DNA from: Bisporella sp. PMI_857
Taxonomy: Eukaryota > Ascomycota > Leotiomycetes > Helotiales > Helotiaceae
Reading direction: 5' to 3'
Length of the DNA: 64,000 nt
Assembly: GCA_021307315.1 (NCBI GenBank)
Contig: JAJSPD010000118.1
Coordinates: 1 to 64,000, forward strand
The position numbers were made by a program, and so were the translations under genes. How positions within the stretch are numbered: the first letter of the stretch is position 1; the number at the start of each line of letters is the position of its first letter. Under the pieces are notes generated by a model. That model saw only the letters and a list, made by a program, of their open reading frames with translations. It was not told the DNA's origin and made no database searches. Positions 53,537 to 64,000 of this stretch are shown here, piece after piece.

Positions 53537-54699
53537 GCTTGCTTGAGTGCAGTTATGTAAGGGAGTGACTGTGGTGAGACAAACTTAGATCAAGAGTCGA
53601 AAAGATGAACACAGAAAATGTTTACACTCTTGTGCTGATGTAGAAAGAATGGCACACCAGGTTTTTTTTATAAGGCGTGCTTAGAATGCATTTACCAGTT
53701 TCGTATTATTTCGCATTGCGAGAAAGTATGGAAAAAGCTTAAGCCCCGACGAGGAGCGTTGATTAGTGGATCTCCCCGGAGGCTAAAGGAGATTGACCAA
53801 CGGCATTACTGGCGGGGCGCAAGATGCCTTGCTACGCTAAACCTATTCTCACACTTTCTGGCAGCGCAAGTACTAGGAGACTCATGAATTGTCCAAGCAG
53901 TCCTCCCAAAATACATGTTTCCCCCTTTTTTTCAGGTAGAATAGCTAGTGTGTTTCATGCGCCACTCCGCGAAAAATTAATATAAAGCGAGTATTGTATC
54001 TTTCGGCAACCTCTGTGACATCTTTATACGAGGGGGTAACCATGTCACAGGAAACGTGGAAGTAATCCCTGCCCATTTCCACATGGGAGAAATTTAAGGG
54101 GTTCCCTCGGCTAGGTTATATAGAAGCTCCTTACAATACTTCGTATGCCAAATAGGCGACTGGCGCTAACCTTAAACCGAACTGTACAATTACCCGTAGA
54201 AAGCCATTCGAGTACTCGATTGTACCTGAGCGTCGGGGTTTTTCCCCAAAGTGTCAATTAATTTCTCTCCTTACGAACGTAATTAAGCGATTTTATCGTA
54301 AAAAGTAACAAAATAATTTAGTAAATTAGTGGCAACAAATAATCATGAGCTAAAAAACCGAACGAAGAGGGCGAAAATAACAGAAGACGTTAAATTTTTA
54401 ATTTTTTTATATTCAGGTTTAATACTACCTTGAAACTATATTATCACTGAACTTGGCCAGCAAAAGTTTTGAACACCGCAAACTTGGCGAGGGAGAGGCA
54501 ATGAAAAGGTTGCTTTAAGTTGGAAGTCTCGAGGGCCTCAATACGCCGTTGGAAGCCTCTACTTTAGTGGGTACTCCCCCAGAATCTGATTAAATTAGTG
54601 ATAGCCCCAGTTCATGCAATCAGCATGAAAGGGCTTCTAGGGTTATAACACTGATTTCATGGCTGTTTTCTTTATATAAAGATCTCACACGGCTTTTGT
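53537..54699. other. Promoter of the peroxidase gene and AT-rich spacer
   Basis: No gene. The first part is the probable promoter of the peroxidase gene; from about 54.2 kb the composition becomes AT-rich and leads into the dispersed relic. Confidence 0.45.
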
Positions 54700-55176
54700 C
54701 ATGAGAGTTTTCGATTTGATATCGACTTTTTTGGTGCTACGCTAGTATTAGTATGAAATTCCTATAGAAAACGTAGTGTTGATATGAAAATCTACAGTGG
54801 AGTGCAAGAAGTTTTTACCCCACTGTATATTATATGCTCCGTAATACTAAGTACAGTGCCAAGCGAAAGTCAGCCGATATGCGAAAGTTTTAATTGGCTT
54901 AAAAATAAAAACTTTCCTAATTAAGAAAATCATTTCTTGGCATTAATATTGTGTAAGTCACTTTGTTGTTGTTATTTCTTGTTTAAGTTTAGTTTTCTTT
55001 TCTGTAGTACGTAGTAATACTACAATATACTACAGTACAATATTATATTGCTGGTTTAAGCGTAACACGTATTCAAATTAACAATATCATATTGCTGATA
55101 TAAGTGTAATACGTATTCAAATTAACAATATTATATTGCGCGGTGTATAGTATGACGATTTGGGGGTCGATATATC
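54700..55176 (-). repeat. AT-rich dispersed relic, copy 2 (inverted relative to 11.55 kb copy)
   Basis: Read on the minus strand, this block repeats the anchors of 11555-12060 in order. They are ATATATCGACC and ATACTATACACC with CGCAATATA (55176 to about 55131), then TCGGCTGACTTTCGC with GCACTGTACTTAGTATTA (about 54885-54845), then CATACTAATACTAGCGTAGC (about 54755-54735). It also contains the 44-bp tandem repeat at 55037-55139, which copy 1 lacks in this form. Confidence 0.6.
55037..55139. repeat. 44-bp tandem repeat, about 2.3 copies
   Basis: Units at 55037-55080 and 55081-55124 plus a partial third (55125-55139). Each unit begins ACAATAT(T/C)ATATTGCTG and ends ACGTATTCAAATTA. The copies differ mostly by transitions. 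Confidence 0.85.
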
Positions 55177-55490
55177 GTGATGATACTATCGCTTTCACTG
55201 ATCGATTCGAAAAAGGGTAGTAGAGGTTTCGCAGCCCAATCATGCAAGCCCTCCTTGGTAATGTCGAAGCTCCCAGTTTCAATGGCCTCAAGGTAGTGGG
55301 AATACTGTTCTTTGATATGTGGAGCGTCCTGAAAGCCCTCTGGCGATAAAGTGACATTGATGCATGTTCCTTTGCACATCACCTTTATGTCAGAGCTTTT
55401 TGTCTCATTATGAGTCCGAAAGCTGGTGACAGTGTACAGAGGCCGGTAACTCATCTTCAAGAAGATTCTCGTTAGTATTGTTTTAAGCAA
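55131..55490 (-). pseudogene. Truncated ORF abutting the relic repeat
   Basis: A 119-codon minus frame starts MLKTILTRIFLKMSYRPLYT (a second ATG at 55454 may be the start) and contains ETKSSDIKVMCKGTCINVTL, HIKEQYSHYLEAIETGSFDI and LHDWAAKPLLPFFESIS. The end resembles the N-terminal regions that precede other domains in some fungal proteins. About 14 codons before the stop the frame enters the dispersed repeat (SIITIYRPPNRHTIHRAI). The natural 3' part is therefore missing, and this is probably a gene fragment truncated by the element. Confidence 0.4.
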
Positions 55491-56419
55491 TCTTAAACTC
55501 TATATCAATATATAATCATTTATATTAAAAGCTCTCGTGTTTATTTACAGCCTACCTTGATGGAGCAATCAAAGCTGTTGCTGCTACATATATTCGATCG
55601 ACTAATAGAGGGCCTGGAACGATTGTGATGTTTATTTATTGCGTTCCTCATTCGTCTTCACTTGTAATTTGAATAGTAAAACGGACTGAATCCAGGTGCC
55701 CGATTCAACTCAGTCCTATATAGGGCCATCTAGGTAGATATGTTGCACGTGACTGAGTTAAAAAGAGTAAATTCATGTGCCCTACACATTCCATCTTCGT
55801 GACATTTCTAAGTTGAATCCGATTAACTTCAGAGCTAGTTCTTATAACTTTAATATTTGGACCGATAAATAATTTCAGTGTTTAACTGCTCAAGTAAATT
55901 TAAAGTCGGCTTTGGGGAATATTGGCTTACCACTCCTGGAAGTGCCGAACGATTCCAAAACTGTCTATGTTTGATTTATTAACAAGAGATTAGATATAGT
56001 TATAAATCAAACGATGGGGAGGGCTAAATAACGAAAGGCCTGGGGGAATACTGAGCGGTAACTAATACACTTTTACCTAGAGCTTCTACCTGAATCTCTA
56101 GATCTCAAGCTCCATCATACAAAGAAGATCCAAGAGAACTTGGGCACAAGGAACTTCAGTGGTGAAATCTTACTCAAGACTCTAGGCCTTCTCTGAACCT
56201 GTAAAGTTGAGGAATAGAAAATTTGTTTCTTTAGCCAAGGAACGTCAGATGATATTTTAGCTGTAGAATAAAAGTGAACGGAAGAGGTCTACAACCTTGC
56301 TCTCTATCTAATAACATCAAAGGGTATCAAACATAACATCTATCTCACGCCACAATTCTCACCACTCCTGGTCCTCCTTACACCACTCCCCAGATCCCTT
56401 CAAAATATTCCACATACAG
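55491..56419. other. Intergenic region
   Basis: AT-rich spacer with no supported gene; the last 100 bases are the probable 3' UTR of the ceramidase gene. Confidence 0.35.
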
Positions 56420-57654
56420 CTACAAAAGTTTCTTTTGCTTGCTGGTGCCGTTTGCATCCACGGATAAGTGCCCATTTCCCGAGTGATGTATTTTGCCATT
56501 CGGAGCGGAAGTGGTGCGGCGCTCAACCCTTCCCATAGCCTTCAAAGGCCACGCCCATTCCCCATTTTCAATATCGCCAGTTGCTGTCAAATCCTCCACA
56601 AGCTTCATAAAAATATACGAGCCAATGCCGGTCAAAAAGTGCCACCACCCATGCAGCTCTAACACCCAACTCCAGGGCATCCCAACCTCCCTCTTCCACG
56701 CTGTCAGTATTCCACAAAATTCATTGTCGATATTCCACAATGTGAATCCGGTCCCAAAAAATACTGCTCCAGCCGTAGCTAGCCTTCGCATCCGGCGTGG
56801 AGAATGGGACGAGGAGGGCGGGAGTGCATTGATGAGACCACGGGTTTTCTGGCCGACAGTGATGATCATAATGCCAAAGAGGACCCGGTGAACAATGATT
56901 TCATCTTCATAACAGTGCCAGGCGATGAAGAGGGACATGAAGATGGCCCCGAGAGTCCCCGAGATGACAGTGGTTCGGAGGCTTCGGTCGAAGGTGAAAA
57001 GGCGGTGGAAGGTGGTGGCTGTTGCTATAAGCATTGACAGGTCGTCGCCTATACCCCTTAACATTTTCTTCCATCCGGTACTATAAAATCATGGATAGCT
57101 TACCCCACTGCGTATAGGTCTTCAATGTCGCATGGAAAATGGCGCTCCCGAACCCCACGCCCGCAAGTCCAAGATACGGGAAATTCCTGAGCAGAGCATC
57201 TTTGCGGTTCTTATTTTGCTTGATACTATAGTATGCGTAATATACTGCGCTTGTAAGCTCTTGACCTTAAGCACCAATATCTTGAATGATATATATCACG
57301 TGACAATGAAAGGATTTGAGCAATTTCCATGGCATTGGACGGATAGCCGGGATAACATACCGTAAGTTGCACTTGTAAGAGTATTAATGAACTCGGCAAT
57401 GTATTCCGTGATGATGTAATCCTAAACAGCAGCCGTCAGCTTTTGGTCCAGTGCGATCTGACAAATCACTCTCAATCTTGAAGTCATCACCAACGTTGAC
57501 ATGAAGCTAAACATACCTCTTCACAGAAGCTGAAGGACATGTTAGTAAGCTCTAAAATCGAGGAGGAAGTCAAGAGCACTCACTCTGCAGAGGAATTCGC
57601 TGGCCCCCAATATGGTGTTTTCGGAATGTCTCTGTATGGTATCGAGAGCCCCAT
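56420..57654 (-). CDS. YPC1: Alkaline ceramidase (YPC1/YDC1 family)
   Basis: Five exons, 57584-57654, 57517-57529 (only 13 bp), 57361-57421, 57104-57244 and 56420-57048, give 304 residues with consistent phases. It starts MGLSIPYRDIPKTPYWGPAN, then DFCEEDYIITEYIAEFINTL across the micro-exon. YLGLAGVGFGSAIFHATLKT, and QWGDDLSMLIATATTFHRLF carry the conserved His and Asp. Multiple membrane segments follow, and ELHGWWHFLTGIG supplies the HxxxH pair of the metal site. This is the CREST-type alkaline ceramidase fold of the ER/Golgi, cleaving (phyto)ceramide to sphingoid base and fatty acid. The tail ends in KQKKLL, a possible dilysine-type ER retrieval signal. The yeast symbol is used for the family; YDC1 is equally close. 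Confidence 0.92.
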
Positions 57655-59063
57655 GTTTACTCGAGCGTCTGTACCTTCTTGTGACTGCTACTCAAGCTTC
57701 TGACAGTAAAGGTCCAGTATCAGAAGTATATGGTGCTATGGTGCGAGCGGAAGCGCAAACAGGCAGCTACTTATCTCCCTACGCCTTGTCTCACCGTCTT
57801 CTTAAGCGCGCGGAAACGAACGGACGTTACAATGCAAGGTGAAGCGATAAAAAGCAGCAAACACAAATCTATGCAGTTGATGAAGATACATGCAAGGTAC
57901 TAAAAAGAGAGAAAATTAATTCGTGGTACCGATTACTTTTGAGCTAAAGGAAGTACTCCTCGCTAAGGCAGACAACAGCGCATGCCTCTCGTAAGTGGCA
58001 GAAATAAAGTAAAGGTTGTGCATCATCGTGGCTTTTACCATAAATGTGCTTAACGTTGCGTCCAGCACTCGCTTCCCTGTTATTTCACCTTTTTTGTGCA
58101 ACATCATGGGACAGTAAGTTAGGCTATCCTTGAACTGGTACCTAGCAGTGTACGTGTTCGCCACTTGCCGGCTGGTGGTCATCGGATATCGGATCATTTC
58201 CGAGTTAGGGACCCTTGTGCGCGATGTTTTTACCTAATTGGGTCTCGCCAGCCACTCAGAATCGACATTTCCGAGTCGAATTAAACTCGAGCGGTTGGGC
58301 GGGATTCTCGGAAGCTAGATTGGAGCAAACGGCGATGACACGTGACCTTATGCCTATCGCTCGGACAGTCCCTTATGGTTCAGTTCATTAGTAAAGTAGT
58401 TCTCACGATACAAATTAAAAGATGGAAGAGGTTAAAAGAGAATCCGCAGACTATTAAGCTGCTTCAGGTTCAATCGATCACATGATTCATAGCCATTTTT
58501 GTTATCATTCCGTGTCAACATTTAACTGAAATAGCTCAGTTTAGTAATATTGGTCTACCTAGACAACAACATCATGTGTTCGAGACAAGCTTTTTGGAGT
58601 TTGTGCTCCACTTTCCCGCTAACCCCAAAGCTGCATCAATGAGAAGCGATGCGACATGCAACAGAAATATCAAGTTCGCAGAATTCAGCCATATCATTGG
58701 GTAACAAGCATTAGAAGGCCAGCCAATCAATCGCCGGATATTTCAGCTGATTTTTATTCCTTGGCACTTATAGACGAGCCGAGGTTTGTTTGTCGGTAAT
58801 CTGGAGAACGTCTTCGAGGTCGGAATACTCAAATGATCCGCTCAAGACACAATTCTAGAGAAGATATAAGCTGAAAACTCTCGTCCCCCTTCTCACAGCC
58901 ATCTATTCAACATACCTCAGGTCCTCAATCGCAAATTCAGAGCCACAACGCAACGCGGGGTATCGATTGTCATTCGACCAAATCTTACATTGTGAGCAAG
59001 CTAAGGAACGGATCTTGGTTGCGATTCCAGAATTCAGAAGCCACACGATCGTACGGCACAAAT
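57655..59063. other. Intergenic region
   Basis: No supported coding sequence. A minus ORF (57916-58197) is unconvincing. The 58.9-59.06 kb part is probably promoter and 5' UTR of the cytochrome b5 gene. Confidence 0.35.
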
Positions 59064-59380
59064 ATGTCAAAGCAATTCACAACCGCAGACGTTGCTTCGC
59101 ACAAAGATGCGGATGCTGGCATGTATATAATTGTTGATGACGGAGTATATGACATTACCAGTACGTCCTCATTCCTTTTTCGTCCTCCACAGTCGTACAT
59201 CTACTAATCAGATCCTGCACAGCATTCGTAGACGAACATCCAGGCGGCGCCAAGATCCTGAAGCGTGTCGCAGGCAAGGACGCCACGAAGCAGTTCTGGA
59301 AGTACCACAATGAAAGCGTGTTGAAGAAATATGGTGGGAAGCTGAAGATTGGGACAGTGAAGGAGAGCGCGAAGTTGTGA
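59064..59380 (+). CDS. Single-domain cytochrome b5
   Basis: Exons 59064-59160 and 59223-59380 (intron 62 bp, GTACGT donor) give 84 residues. The heme-binding cytochrome b5 fold is complete: FTTADVASHKDADAGMYIIV, DGVYDITTFVDEHPGGAKIL with axial His38 in HPGG, then GKDATKQFWKYHNESVLKKY with the second axial His61, and a short end IGTVKESAKL. There is no membrane anchor and no signal peptide, so this is a soluble electron carrier. Its partner is unknown; a GTG-initiated extension upstream to 58992 exists but lacks an ATG. Confidence 0.9.
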
Positions 59381-59721
59381 GGAGATGTAGACGGGAGATA
59401 GCGGGTGAATGCTTGAGAAACACAAAAAAATAGATGCGCGATAGACGGCGTTATGCAATGACCTTACGAACGAGCTCAGGACATGGTGGTATATGTGTGT
59501 TATTTAAGACTATGTAAATGGCTTTAAGATTGCTGATACTGCTAGAACTTAGAAGATATTACCTATATTTTACAGGTCTCTTCCATATATTCTTCTATAT
59601 ACAGCCCCGATCACAGGACGACTATCAAGGCAGAGCATAAAGCATGGGCTCCTTTCCAACACAAAAGCTGGATTCTCCATAGTTCTGTAAAGCTTGGTCA
59701 TATTAATTTATAAGCATATAT
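59381..59721. other. Convergent spacer
   Basis: 3' UTR territory between the cytochrome b5 and deaminase genes, no feature seen. Confidence 0.3.
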
Positions 59722-60361
59722 CTACTGCCTAGTTGTACTCCAATAAACATCACTCTCCCTCATAACCACCTGATCCATCCCCTCCACCGGCCCAATAATC
59801 TCAATATCCTTCTGCTGGCCCTCCAAAATATCCCTCGTATGCCACTTCATCGTGAAATTCTCCTTATTCCCGGGTCCCGTAAGCTGCGCCAACTGTTCAT
59901 TACTCGCCGCATAAATAACCCTTCCAATATGCGCCCAATATATCGTCGCTACCGTCACCCATTAGCTTCTATTCGTAATCGAATCTTAACTCGATAAGAA
60001 AACAGAGGAGATGAGGTAAAGACCCACAAGAACACATAGCGCAGGGCTCCCACGTGCTTACGAGCGTACACCTCCACAAAAACTCCTTCGAGTAATGACT
60101 ATACGCCAACCGCGCCAGGCTGCTCTCGGCGTGGTTCACCTGATCGATGCTCTGATGCGTTAGCAACACGGTCTCGTTATCTGGGCCCAGCAGCACGGCG
60201 GCGAAAGGACGCTTCCCGAAGGTCACGGCGCGCCGCTGCACTTCGAGCGTTTTCTCAATTGCGGCGGCGATTTGGGCGGGCGTTGGGCTCAGGCGGTCCG
60301 GGAAGAGATGCGGTGCGATTTCGCGCGCGGCCGCGGGCGTGAGCGCTGCTTCGGCGGACAT
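59722..60361 (-). CDS. CMP/dCMP-type zinc deaminase family protein
   Basis: Exons 60028-60361 and 59722-59948 (intron 79 bp, GTGGGT donor) give 186 residues. The cytidine/deoxycytidylate deaminase zinc site is complete: HAE (His77, Glu79) within QVNHAESSLARLAYSHY and PCAMC (Cys107, Cys110) within STWEPCAMCSSTIYWAHIGR, which joins across the intron. The rest (VIYAASNEQLAQLTGPGNKE, then WHTRDILEGQQKDIEIIGPV) resembles fungal members that deaminate free bases or nucleosides such as cytosine or guanine rather than tRNA; the substrate is not determinable. The N-terminus is Ala/Pro-rich. Confidence 0.85.
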
Positions 60362-63300
60362 TTTGGGAGGTTTTAGATGGGTGATTTGGAAGGGGATCTG
60401 AGGTTAGTTAGGGGAGCATTATGATATGTAGTTGGATTAAGCACGTACCTGCAGCGCTCTCCTTCTTTTGTCTGGTTGATATAGAGAAGGGAAGCGATGC
60501 AGGTGGTATTATTAACGGCACTTTGTACTCGTGGAAGAGCACAGTGGGGTGGTGCAGTAAGTGGGGGAAGGGTTTGCAGAGTGGGATTGGAGAGATACCT
60601 ATTTCTCAGACGTTTTGTAAGGTCTAATATTTAGGCGCAATACAGTTTGAATAAAGAATATCCATTTGATTAAAAACCTACAATAGAGTTTATTTACAGT
60701 ATAAGATTATATAATAAGAAGTAAGTAACTAAAAGAACGCCAAGCTACAATAAACAACTACGTTTAGTAGTTTCATACACTTTTTTAAGTTACATATAAA
60801 AATTAACAATTGGTTAAATTCAATATTTCAATGGGATGCTGTGCACTTATAAATAGAAAATCATGAAATCTTATGTCGATTTACATGTTCTGGTAAACGT
60901 AGGTAGATAAATGCTAATGTATCAACAGGTACTTTAACGCTCAAGTCTGCTACGCATATCTTTCGGATGTCCTATAGAATGCCATCGGAGGAGCTTGGAA
61001 GATGATTGTACCCGATTTGAATTTCTTGCCAGTGCGTGGTGATTGAAGGGATGAACTTTGCAGACGCTTCTAGCTTCTACGATAGTAATATTATGCTCAT
61101 GTATGTATGGACGGCCATAAGCAGCAAATCCTCAACTCCCTCAATCATCAAGAGAATCACCCGTATAAAATATAGCACAGGAGAATGTTCTGTGGGCTGT
61201 GTCTAGGAAAACAGCTAGAGTCGGGAACGATAGCCTTTTCGCTCATAGGTGTTTTGGGTGTCCATAAGCAGTAGCTGTGCAACGAAGGAGAGCACATCTT
61301 CATCCGCCTATAGATTGAAATATTAAATAGAACCAACGGCTCTTATTTGTTGCTTGTTATAAACGTGGTTAAAATGTGGCCCGAAACCGACGATTAATAA
61401 TTAGCATTCCGCTTAATGGTAGCGACACTGATATAAGGAATACCGAAAAACTCAAATAGTTAATTCCGACTACTTTTATTTGTCGGTGAGAGGTTTAACG
61501 CGTACTCGAAATATTCTCGAGCTCATTTTGAGATATTCTTTCTAGCTGAAACGCATACTTTAACTATCACAATTAGCCTATACCTTATGAAAGTCAGATA
61601 TAATCCAGGTGAGTCATATGACAGACGTTACCAGCTTTTTGGTTAATTAGACTCAGAAGGATGTCTAATCATGTCTTCTTAACCTTTTTATCTCCTTGTT
61701 ACTTTCGTTCGCGATCCTGTCGCTCTAGTTGGCGAAGTCTGGGTTGTCGTCGCTACGTTGGATCTGTAGTGTACCTTGCGATGGCTTCTGAATCGTGATT
61801 ACTTCGAGCAGCATTATTTCAAATCGATGCACACGCAGTTGTAGCACTCCAAATCCTAGAAATAGTGCAGGGTAAGCAAACTACTTATGTTAGCTAGGGT
61901 ATAGATCTTTTCCTCTCGACTGCCATAGTCAAGATCTACATTCCACCCCTGCTATTCTCGCGACTGCCTAGGCCATTCTTAAGGATGAAGAATTAAGGCT
62001 GCTCTGTGTAGGACATTGGCAGTAGCAATGGCCATGGTAAAAGCTACTAGCTTCTCTGTTTTTTCGTTTGCTTTGTTATCACGTTTACTAGTTTTACTCT
62101 TCTTTTAGGTATTGATCCGAATTCTCTAGATAAAGACGGCAAGATTAGCTCGAATTCCGACGACCCTCCTTGTCTACCACATGTCTCTTACCAAATTGCC
62201 TACGACTTACTCTTAACAAATTCCTTTGCCGACCCATATTATTTCACCGAGACTTTTCGTACTATTTCTTGCATTTAGAATTAGTGGTCACTCCGGTGAT
62301 CCAGATGAGACCCATTCAGAGAAGGATGCCTTGGAGATATTTACGGACTATTTTATACTCCACCACTCCTAGTTATTCATATTCCGTCACCATTATTGCG
62401 CCTTTCTGATATTTTCCGTTTCTCTCAATATTACACTTGCATATGTTTTATATACGACTTAATACTTATCCGGCGAGTTAGCTTTAGCAACCAGCCTCAA
62501 GTTCCACCAAATGGTTATTAGGTTGAAGCTACTTCGGATATTGCTAGATTGTCAGGTATCAATATTCACCGCGCCGTCGAGAAATTTAAAAACAGGGAAA
62601 ATGATCTCCAACTTTCTACTTACGGTCTTATCACCGATATAAGAACATATTATGTTCAACGCAGAACCATTTGGGGAGAGGATGAGGTTCCGTAGCCATA
62701 TCTTCAGGAAATTGGGTTGTCTTGACAGACCTCGATATGATTTATGCTCAATTCTAAGAATATGAGGAATATATTAAGTAGCAAATTGAATTCGGGTAGT
62801 CAGCAGTAGCAATACTATTTGTTGAGTTTATATTTTGCAAGTTTGAATCAAGATAACAGGGGTCCTAACTTTTTTCAGAAGGATTCTCGCTTCTAGGGAT
62901 GTCTCGTATAATACAGTAAGCTAGGACAAACTAGTTCGGGTTACACCGCAAGGATCCCCAATTCAGTATTTACAAGGGTTCCCAGTAGTCATTGCAGCGT
63001 TAGCTTCGCGCGTAAAATAAGATATCGGATAATAGTCGATGGTAGGCATAAACACGGCACTTAGAGACAGTCCGCTCCACATCGACCCCTCAAACTTATT
63101 CCTCCCGTCCAGCCAGAAGTGAACGTCGACCACCCTTCTCCCTCTCCCGTGGTCATCCCCCTTTCACCAAAACCAGCTAGGGAGTGAGAAATACGAGCTT
63201 GACCTATCAGCAGCGATAAATAATTCCCCTCTATACTAAGCTTCAGAGATGGACCACAAAGGCGCCAAAAGGAGTTGGAGACACGCTTCGCCACGACTGT

Positions 63301-64000
63301 AAGCCTTCTGTCTCTGCTTCTTGAGAGCGGCACTAATGAAAGGAAGTCCTTATGGCACCGTAAGCATTCGTTGATATGCATAAGGCTGTCCAGTTTGAGG
63401 CGACAGCCCGGGCTTTTAATCTGCCCGGTTATCTTGTCGCCTCCCTTGTCTACTCTGTGGACTTGTTGCGATTTTCGATCTAAGGGAGATTGTCCTGCAA
63501 TACTGCACGTCAGTGCTACTGCATCTCTTGTAAGCTGAGCGAGATCACTCCAGGTTACTGCTTTGACTATGGTGGGTTGCCACGCCGCTATTACATTGGG
63601 AGCAGTGAGTTAAGCCAGCCTGAGTAACAGCTGAAAGGTAGCAGGCCATAGTTTCATCAAAATGGCTTTTATGTCAGTTTTTTAGTCTAAGAATACCAAA
63701 TTCAGTGGCTTTGCTAAAAGGTTATAGCCTATCTAGGAGAATATACGAGAATGAGCCTCTCGGCCAAAATAGTAAAACACGTATATCACTCTCTCTTGTG
63801 AGTCCTATACAAGTCCCATCTATCAGTTATCGATCGTCTGCCCATGGGTAGTATTGAAAAAAATTAAAAATTACTCTGAGAAATTGGCAAGCTAGTTGTC
63901 TTAACTTAGTATGCTGTAAGTCTTACTTGCAGATTTACCGTGCTATAGAAGGTAAAGCTGCATGAACCAGGGCTATACGATTCCTCTTTGCGGAGAAGAA
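60362..64000. other. AT-rich gene-poor block
   Basis: No gene I can support. From about 60.6 kb the sequence is AT-rich and broken in all frames, consistent with decayed repeat DNA. A less AT-rich island at about 63.06-63.5 kb carries a 106-codon minus ORF (63061-63381) without recognised domain. A coding-like but stop-riddled stretch is visible at 62.46-62.7 kb. I could not assign any element class. Confidence 0.45.

Noticed and set aside
58528..58605. tRNA-like stretch (AGCTCAGTTTAGTAAT followed by GTGTTCGAGAC)
   Set aside because: D-loop and T-loop-like words are present, but no acceptor stem and no paired D stem can be formed.
63061..63381. 106-codon minus ORF in the right-hand AT-rich block
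   Set aside because: Open in several frames in a GC-richer island, no domain recognised; may be a repeat fragment but I cannot support it.

Overview
This window reads as genomic DNA of a filamentous ascomycete (Pezizomycotina). The genes carry many short introns of about 45-130 bp with GTNNGT donors and YAG acceptors. Typical fungal families are present: a HET-domain protein, a Zn2Cys6 regulator, a secreted heme-thiolate peroxidase, an AA9 LPMO relic, an RCR protein and a YPC1-type ceramidase. Gene-rich DNA alternates with AT-rich, ORF-poor blocks that look like transposon relics eroded by RIP-like mutation. A leotiomycete is my guess, but the sequence alone does not prove it. All gene models were spliced by hand; joined exon phases were checked to add up to whole codons.

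Layout. 1-2.2 kb: AT-rich relics, including a structure bounded by inverted repeats. 2.2-5.2 kb: a coding-like fragment, a PF17784-type sulfotransferase-family gene and a small membrane ORF. 6.5-10.8 kb: RCR-type membrane protein and the splicing factor PRP6. 11.5-13.1 kb: an AT-rich relic and a broken AA9 LPMO gene. 13.9-16.1 kb: two unrecognised genes, one preceded by an in-frame stop. 16.7-20.4 kb: HET-domain protein, then IMP3 and a mitochondrial bS18m-type ribosomal protein transcribed head to head. 21.2-22.4 kb: an unrecognised three-exon gene.

23.9-31.6 kb is the most interesting block. It holds an MFS sugar/quinate-type transporter, an amidohydrolase-2 (2-pyrone-4,6-dicarboxylate-lactonase-like) enzyme, a mitochondrial tricarboxylate-type carrier and a Zn2Cys6 regulator side by side. 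A CTCGG-N7-CCG element occurs twice, in opposite orientations, between the divergent transporter and hydrolase genes, and once more upstream of the carrier. A partial match lies upstream of the regulator. I read this as a candidate small catabolic regulon in which an organic acid or lactone is imported, hydrolysed and passed to mitochondria. The function is inference; the motif and gene order are seen directly.

33.9-44.2 kb: a long fungal-specific protein of unknown function, a small membrane protein, a SIS-domain sugar-phosphate isomerase-like protein and a small secreted protein. 46.7-53.5 kb: a secreted M35-like protein that appears to lack its zinc motif, a tandem segmental duplication carrying two copies of an unknown secreted-protein gene (one broken, one intact), and an intact unspecific-peroxygenase-type heme-thiolate peroxidase. 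54.7-55.5 kb: a second, inverted copy of the 11.5-12.06 kb relic abutting a truncated ORF. 56.4-60.4 kb: alkaline ceramidase with a 13-nt exon, a one-domain cytochrome b5 and a CMP/dCMP-type deaminase. 60.4-64 kb is AT-rich with no gene I can support.
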